A stretch of DNA of 35,513 bases from Acidobacteriota bacterium. GTDB lineage: Bacteria > Acidobacteriota > Terriglobia > Bryobacterales > Bryobacteraceae. Below are positions 31,286 through 35,513 of this stretch, in pieces (within the stretch, counting starts at the first letter, position 1; every line of letters starts with the position of its first letter). The stretch is from NCBI GenBank assembly GCA_016870995.1, contig VFZU01000057.1, positions 1 through 35,513 on the forward strand, read 5' to 3'. The translations under genes and the position numbers were made by a program. Below the pieces are notes generated by a model. The model made no database searches. It was not told the origin of the DNA and saw nothing but the letters and a program-made list of their open reading frames with translations.

Positions 31286-33706
31286 ATGAATTGGGTCTTG
31301 TTCCTCGCCCTTGCAGCTCAAGATGGCCCTCAGGTGCTCAAAGAAAATTGCGCTCCTTGTCACGGAGCCACCACACTCGTTTCGGCCGGCCTCAATCTTA
31401 CTTCCAAAGAGCTCGCCATCAAGGGCGGCTCCCGTGGCACGTCCCTCATTCCCGGCAAAGCCATCGAAAGCCGGATCTACCGTTTCGCGGCTCACTTCGA
31501 AGAGCCCCACATGCCGCCAAACAAGCCCCTCACCACATCCCAACTCCAAATCCTCAAGGACTGGATCGACCAGGGCGCAGCCTGGAACGCACCTGCCACC
31601 ATTTCCACTGAAGAAGCAACCGCCGCTCTCGCCCGCCTCGAAGACCGCCCCATCAAACCTCAAGAACGCACCTGGTGGGCATTCAAGAAACCAGTCAAGC
31701 CAGCAAACGGCCCCAATTCAATCGACGCATTCCTCGCAGCCAAATGGCAGCAAAAGTCCCTCACACCCTCTCCCCGCGCCGACAAGCGCACCCTCGTCCG
31801 CCGTGCCTACCTTGACATCATCGGCATCCCGCCCACCCGCGAAGAAGTCCATGCATTCCTCACCGACAATAGCCCCAAAGCTTGGGAAAATCTGATCGAC
31901 AAACTTCTCGCCTCCCCTCATTACGGCGAGCGCTGGGCCCGCCACTGGATGGACATCGCTCGTTATGCCGATTCCGGCGGCTACGAATACGACCGCGACC
32001 GCGATAACGCCTGGCGCTTCCGCGACTATCTAACGCGCTCTTTCAACGAAGACAAACCTTACGACAAGTTCCTCCTCGAACAACTCGCTGGCGACGAGCT
32101 CTTCCCCGCTTCCAGCGACGCCCGCATCGCCACCGGTTTCCTCCGCCTGGGCCCAGAAAACAATCTCAAAAACGAACAGACACGCCTTGACGAACTCGAC
32201 GACATCGTCTCAACAACAGCCAACTCCCTGATGGCTCTCACCGTCGGCTGCGCCCGCTGCCATAACCACAAATTCGATCCGATTCCGCAAAAAGACTACT
32301 ACCGAATGCAGGCCGTTTTCTTCTCCACCAAGCCGGAAGAAAAGCCACTCGTCTCCGCCGAAGAGGTCGAAAAGCACAAGTCCGAAATGAAGCGCATCGC
32401 CGACCTCCAGGCCCCGCTCAAAAAACAACTCGATGCCTTCATCAAGCCCTATAAGGACGCCTACATCGCCGAGAAAAAGGCAGCCCTTCCTGAGTACTTG
32501 AAGCAAGCCCTTGCCACCCCCGAGGCGCAACGCAACGAAGGCCAGAAGCTGAACGTCATCCAGATCGAAAAAACGCTGATGGGCACCCCGGAGACTCTTC
32601 CAAGCCGCTTCAGCTCTGCCGACAAGGCCCGCTACGACGACATCAACAAACAGATCTCCGCGCTCGATAAACAAAAGCCTAAGGCTCTTCCTACTGCCAT
32701 GGCCATCACCGAGAAAGGCCCTACTCCCGAGCCCAGCTACTTCCTCCACCGCGGCAGTCAAAAAGGCTCGCTCATGCAACCCGGCGTCCTCAGCGTCGCC
32801 ACCGAAAATGAATGGCCCTTCCCCGCTCCTCCCCCGGACGCCAAAACCAGCTTCCGCCGCGCCGGCTTCGCTAAATGGATTACCAGTCGCGAAAACCCGC
32901 TTACAACTCGCGTCATGATCAACCGCGTCTGGCAGCACCACTTCGGTGAAGGCCTGGTCCGCACGCCCAACAATTTCGGCAAGATGGGCGAACGCCCCTC
33001 TCACCCCGAACTCCTCGATGCTCTCAGTGTCGAGTTCATGGACAACGGCTGGCACCTCAAGCCCATCCACAAGGCCATCCTGATGTCGAACGCCTACCAG
33101 CAAGCGAGCGACGACATCGCTTCCAATCTCGACAAAGATCCGGAGAATCGCCTCCTCTGGCGCATGCCGCGCCGCCGCATCGAAGGTGAGATCATTCGCG
33201 ATTCCATCCTCGCCACAGCCGGCTCGCTCAACCGCACCGTCGGCGGCGAACCCGTCTTTCCCTACATCGATCCCAGCCTCTTCCAGGCCTCCTCAAAACG
33301 CACCTGGAACGGTCGCCCCGACGATGACCCCGCCACCTGGCGTCGCAGCATCTACGTCTTCAGCAAGCGGTCCATCCCTCTACCCATGTTTGAAGTCTTC
33401 GACAAACCCGACACCATCGGCTCCTGCGCTCGCCGCACTCGCTCCACAGTCGCCCCGCAAGCCCTGATCCTGATGAACAACAGCTTTGTCGCCTTCCACG
33501 CCAAACGCTTCGCCGATCGAATACAGCGGGAATCCGGCGGCAATCCCGAAAAGCTCATCGCCCTGGCCTTCGAACACGCCTACGCAAGGCCGCCCAAACA
33601 AGCTGAAATCGAACGCAGTGCTCGCTTCCTGGCCAACGGCAAAGACTCGCTCGTCGACTTCTGCCAGGCCCTTCTCAATTCCAACGAATTTGTCTACATC
33701 CCCTAA
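31286..33706 (+). CDS. PSD1 / DUF1549-DUF1553 secreted cytochrome-type protein
   Basis: The 806-residue protein has a short signal-like start (MNWVLFLALAAQ) followed at once by a haem c motif CAPCH (C22, C25, H26) in a planctomycete-type cytochrome C (PSCyt1) domain. DUF1549 (~140-330) contains YLDIIGIPPTREEV, GERWARHWMDIARYADSGGY and a second CxxCH, CARCH, at ~322-326 followed by NHKFDPIPQKDYY. DUF1553 (~540-790) has RVWQHHFGEGLV, LPMFEVFDKPD and a final AYARPP segment. Such proteins are always found with a DUF1501 partner, as here (1-bp gap). They are thought to process sugars or sulfated polysaccharides in Planctomycetes, Verrucomicrobia and Acidobacteria, but the chemistry is unproven. 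Confidence 0.93.
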   Translation: MNWVLFLALAAQDGPQVLKENCAPCHGATTLVSAGLNLTSKELAIKGGSRGTSLIPGKAIESRIYRFAAHFEEPHMPPNKPLTTSQLQILKDWIDQGAAWNAPATISTEEATAALARLEDRPIKPQERTWWAFKKPVKPANGPNSIDAFLAAKWQQKSLTPSPRADKRTLVRRAYLDIIGIPPTREEVHAFLTDNSPKAWENLIDKLLASPHYGERWARHWMDIARYADSGGYEYDRDRDNAWRFRDYLTRSFNEDKPYDKFLLEQLAGDELFPASSDARIATGFLRLGPENNLKNEQTRLDELDDIVSTTANSLMALTVGCARCHNHKFDPIPQKDYYRMQAVFFSTKPEEKPLVSAEEVEKHKSEMKRIADLQAPLKKQLDAFIKPYKDAYIAEKKAALPEYLKQALATPEAQRNEGQKLNVIQIEKTLMGTPETLPSRFSSADKARYDDINKQISALDKQKPKALPTAMAITEKGPTPEPSYFLHRGSQKGSLMQPGVLSVATENEWPFPAPPPDAKTSFRRAGFAKWITSRENPLTTRVMINRVWQHHFGEGLVRTPNNFGKMGERPSHPELLDALSVEFMDNGWHLKPIHKAILMSNAYQQASDDIASNLDKDPENRLLWRMPRRRIEGEIIRDSILATAGSLNRTVGGEPVFPYIDPSLFQASSKRTWNGRPDDDPATWRRSIYVFSKRSIPLPMFEVFDKPDTIGSCARRTRSTVAPQALILMNNSFVAFHAKRFADRIQRESGGNPEKLIALAFEHAYARPPKQAEIERSARFLANGKDSLVDFCQALLNSNEFVYIP

Positions 33707-33707
33707 C

Positions 33708-35096
33708 ATGCAACAACGATTCTGGTCTCGCAGACAACTCCTCAACAGCCTCGGCGGCGGCATTGCCGGCCTCGCAGCCACCGAACTCTTAAGCGGCGCC
33801 TCGCTCATGGAGCCCAAGAAGCCACACTTCCCCGGCAAGGCCAAAGCCGTCATCTCGATCTTCAACTACGGCGGCGTCAGCCACATCGACACCTTCGACC
33901 CCAAACCCTACCTCGTCAAGCACGCCGGCGAAACCATCCCCGGCAAAGCCATCACTCCGTCGCAAGGCACCCCCGGCGGCCTCATGCCTTCTCTCTGGGA
34001 AACAAAGAAGCACGGCCAGTGCGGCATGGACGTTTCCGCCCTGTTCCCCAACGTCGCCAGACACGTCGACAAGCTCGCCCTCATCCGTTCGATGTATTCG
34101 AAGTCCAACGATCACGCCCCTGCCCTCTACCAAATGAACACCGGCTCCATCCAGGCCGGCTACCCTTCTGTGGGCTCTTGGGCCACCTATGGTCTGGGCA
34201 CGGTCAATCAGAATCTCCCCGCCTTCGTCGTCTTCTCAGACCCTCGTGGCGGCCCCATTGGCGGCGCTCCCAACTGGGGCAACGGCTTCATGCCTGCCGC
34301 TTACCAGGGCACGCAGTTCCGCGCCACCGGCGACCCCATCGTCGACCTCAAGCCACCCAAGGGTATGGACGACGCCCGCCAGAAGCGTTGGCTTGCCTTC
34401 CTTCAAAAGCAGAACGAAGAGCACCTCGCCAAGAATCCGCAGGACACCGAACTCTCCGCCCGGATCGCCAGCTACGAACTCGCCTACCAGATGCAGACCG
34501 AGGCCAGCGAGGCCGTTGACATCAACAAAGAATCCGCCGCCACGCGCGAGCTCTACGGCCTCAACGACTCTCGCAGCGAATACGTCGGCCGTCAGGCCCT
34601 CATGGCCCGCCGCCTGGTCGAACGCGGTGTCCGCTACGTCCAAATCTTCTCCGGCGGCGGCAACTTCCAGGAAAGCTGGGACGCCCACTGGGACATCCGC
34701 GAGAATCACGAGATGCACTGCGGCGAAACCGACAAACCCATCGCCGGCCTACTGGAAGATCTGCAGGCTCGCGGCCTGCTCGATTCCACTCTGGTCATCT
34801 GGCACGGTGAGTTTGGCCGACTCCCGATCTCCCAGCGCATGGATGGTCGCGACCACAATCCCTACGGCTTCTCAATCTGGATGGCTGGCGGCGGCATCAA
34901 GGGCGGTCAGATCATCGGCTCCACCGACGAATTCGGCCTCGCCGCTGAAGAAAACAAGAAGTCCGTCAACGACGTCCACGCCACGATGCTCCATTGCCTC
35001 GGCTTCGACCACACCCGTCTCACCTTCCCCTACAACGGCCGCCAATTCCGCCTCACCGACGTCGAAGGCGAAGTCATCAAGGAGATCCTCGCCTGA
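33708..35096 (+). CDS. DUF1501 protein (sulfatase-like, Tat-exported)
   Basis: The 462-residue protein starts with a twin-arginine leader (WSRRQLLNSLGGGIAGLAA), so it is exported folded. The alkaline-phosphatase/sulfatase-like DUF1501 fold follows: ISIFNYGGVSHIDTFDPKP (~48-66) with the metal-site aspartate, IRSMYSKSNDHAPALYQMNT, WDAHWDIRENHEMHC, and near the end GEFGRLPIS and GRDHNPYGFS. It starts one base after the PSD1 stop, so they form one operon. The partner haem protein suggests a redox-linked step, but no substrate can be named. The open frame continues upstream inside the PSD1 gene and is not part of it. Confidence 0.93.
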   Translation: MQQRFWSRRQLLNSLGGGIAGLAATELLSGASLMEPKKPHFPGKAKAVISIFNYGGVSHIDTFDPKPYLVKHAGETIPGKAITPSQGTPGGLMPSLWETKKHGQCGMDVSALFPNVARHVDKLALIRSMYSKSNDHAPALYQMNTGSIQAGYPSVGSWATYGLGTVNQNLPAFVVFSDPRGGPIGGAPNWGNGFMPAAYQGTQFRATGDPIVDLKPPKGMDDARQKRWLAFLQKQNEEHLAKNPQDTELSARIASYELAYQMQTEASEAVDINKESAATRELYGLNDSRSEYVGRQALMARRLVERGVRYVQIFSGGGNFQESWDAHWDIRENHEMHCGETDKPIAGLLEDLQARGLLDSTLVIWHGEFGRLPISQRMDGRDHNPYGFSIWMAGGGIKGGQIIGSTDEFGLAAEENKKSVNDVHATMLHCLGFDHTRLTFPYNGRQFRLTDVEGEVIKEILA

Positions 35097-35449
35097 TCCA
35101 GAACTTGTAGCGAACATTCTCACTCTTTGACGCCCACGTTCACTACAGCAACAAATCCTGCGCCCGCCAGCCAGTTGCGCTCGCCCCAAATAAGCCAATG
35201 GTGTCACCTATCTAACTATCTACACATATCGATTGTTACAATCAGGGCTCCTGATCCGAGACACGAATAAGATGAAGTTAGCGGGAGATGACCGGACACA
35301 TTGATGGGGAACAGCGGTTTGGGGACGTAGGCGAAGGGAGGGTTTAGCCCGACCGGAGCCGGAGGCCCCAAACCGCTCCGAGCGGATCCTTGCGGTGATA
35401 GATTTGGAATCTTCCAAAACCCTAAATCACCCCCGAAAGGACACCACTC
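35097..35449. other. Gap between the DUF1501 gene and the IS transposase start
   Basis: About 350 bp without a protein gene. I see no clear terminator for the PSD1/DUF1501 operon. Bases 35208-35223 hold a small near-tandem repeat (CTATCTAA/CTATCTAC). The rest, from about 35234, is probably IS leader (see the mobile element entry) and carries a large hairpin. Confidence 0.5.
35313..35377. repeat. 12-bp perfect inverted repeat (hairpin) in the IS leader
   Basis: AGCGGTTTGGGG (35313-35324) is mirrored by CCCCAAACCGCT (35366-35377) with a 41-nt GC-rich loop that can fold further. It lies 73 bp before the transposase start. It may limit read-through transcription into the transposase from outside, as hairpins do in some IS leaders. 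Confidence 0.65.
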
Positions 35450-35513
35450 ATGAGCGACACACAGAAGCTTATCAAAGCCCGCATCGGCCTGTTGCAACTG
35501 GCCCAGTAACTGG
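35450..35513 (+). pseudogene. IS481 family transposase N-terminus with a premature stop at codon 20
   Basis: From the ATG at 35450 the peptide MSDTQKLIKARIGLLQLAQ is the typical IS481 opening; as I recall, relatives continue Q-L-G-N-V-S-Q. The next codon is TAA (35507-35509) followed by CTG G, exactly where CAA (Q) is expected. A single C-to-T change would therefore explain the stop. A GAAAGGA ribosome site precedes the ATG. The remaining gene is outside the window, so the copy is judged inactive only from this stop. Confidence 0.7.

Larger units (their letters stand above)
35234..35513 (+). mobile_element. 5' portion of an IS481-type insertion sequence, cut by the window edge
   Basis: The transposase start at 35450 identifies the element. 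A possible left end is TGTTAC at 35234, because IS481 ends often start TGT, but I cannot confirm this without the other terminus. The leader carries a long-arm hairpin at 35313-35377. Confidence 0.45.

Noticed and set aside
1-35513. CRISPR array, tRNA genes or a prophage
   Set aside because: No regularly spaced repeats, no cloverleaf pattern and no phage structural or integrase gene were seen.

Overview
The window looks like a chromosomal segment of an acidobacterium, most likely of the Bryobacter/Solibacter group. This is an inference from gene content, not from a marker tree: a PSD1 (DUF1549/DUF1553) cytochrome next to a Tat-exported DUF1501 protein, a PEP-CTERM protein, the C-terminal stub of a TPR-type protein, IS1380- and IS481-type elements, high GC and dense gene packing. 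RNase P RNA (class A form) is present on the minus strand and was found by its conserved core, not by any ORF.

Layout. 1-289: the 5' end of an IS1380-type transposase (minus) has landed in a TPR-type gene and left only its last ~45 codons. 284-669: a small membrane-protein gene that appears frameshifted. 772-2095: an ECF-like sigma factor and its overlapping membrane partner. 2092-5303: a sugar-acid-like block, with a DapA-superfamily lyase/aldolase and an ACS-type MFS transporter in one minus-strand operon, and divergently an exported beta-propeller resembling oligogalacturonate lyase. 5300-9290: a c-di-GMP/regulatory block with a membrane HD-GYP-GAF-GGDEF protein and, divergently, an unusual sigma-54-activator-like AAA+ protein coupled to a one-domain PilZ protein. 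9349-11688: a fused alpha/beta E1 2-oxoacid dehydrogenase, then TatA.

21629 down to 11703 is one tight minus-strand run: ftsY, ribD, ribE, two unknown membrane/secreted proteins, a PAS-GGDEF-EAL phosphodiesterase, fumarylacetoacetase and acetoacetate-CoA ligase. The last two form the end of tyrosine catabolism (fumarylacetoacetate to fumarate plus acetoacetate, then acetoacetyl-CoA). 21663-28280 is a plus-strand run: methyltransferase, DPM1-like GT2, two different GT-C membrane glycosyltransferases bracketing an IPT/TIG lipoprotein, and a VanX-like D,D-dipeptidase. Together these suggest polyprenyl-phosphate-sugar-dependent glycosylation at the cell surface.

28252-30236 holds an MFS transporter with an operator-like palindrome at its start, a short plus-strand transcription unit (near-perfect sigma-70 promoter, 16S-complementary leader, 17-codon ORF, strong terminator), and convergent rnpB. 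30456-35096 holds the PEP-CTERM protein and the PSD1/DUF1501 pair. The right edge enters an IS481-type element whose transposase has an in-frame stop at codon 20. The most interesting candidates are the 29574-29828 small transcription unit, the lipoprotein-bracketed glycosyltransferase cluster, the degenerate bEBP plus PilZ pair, and the oligogalacturonate-lyase-like protein that seems to lack its metal site.
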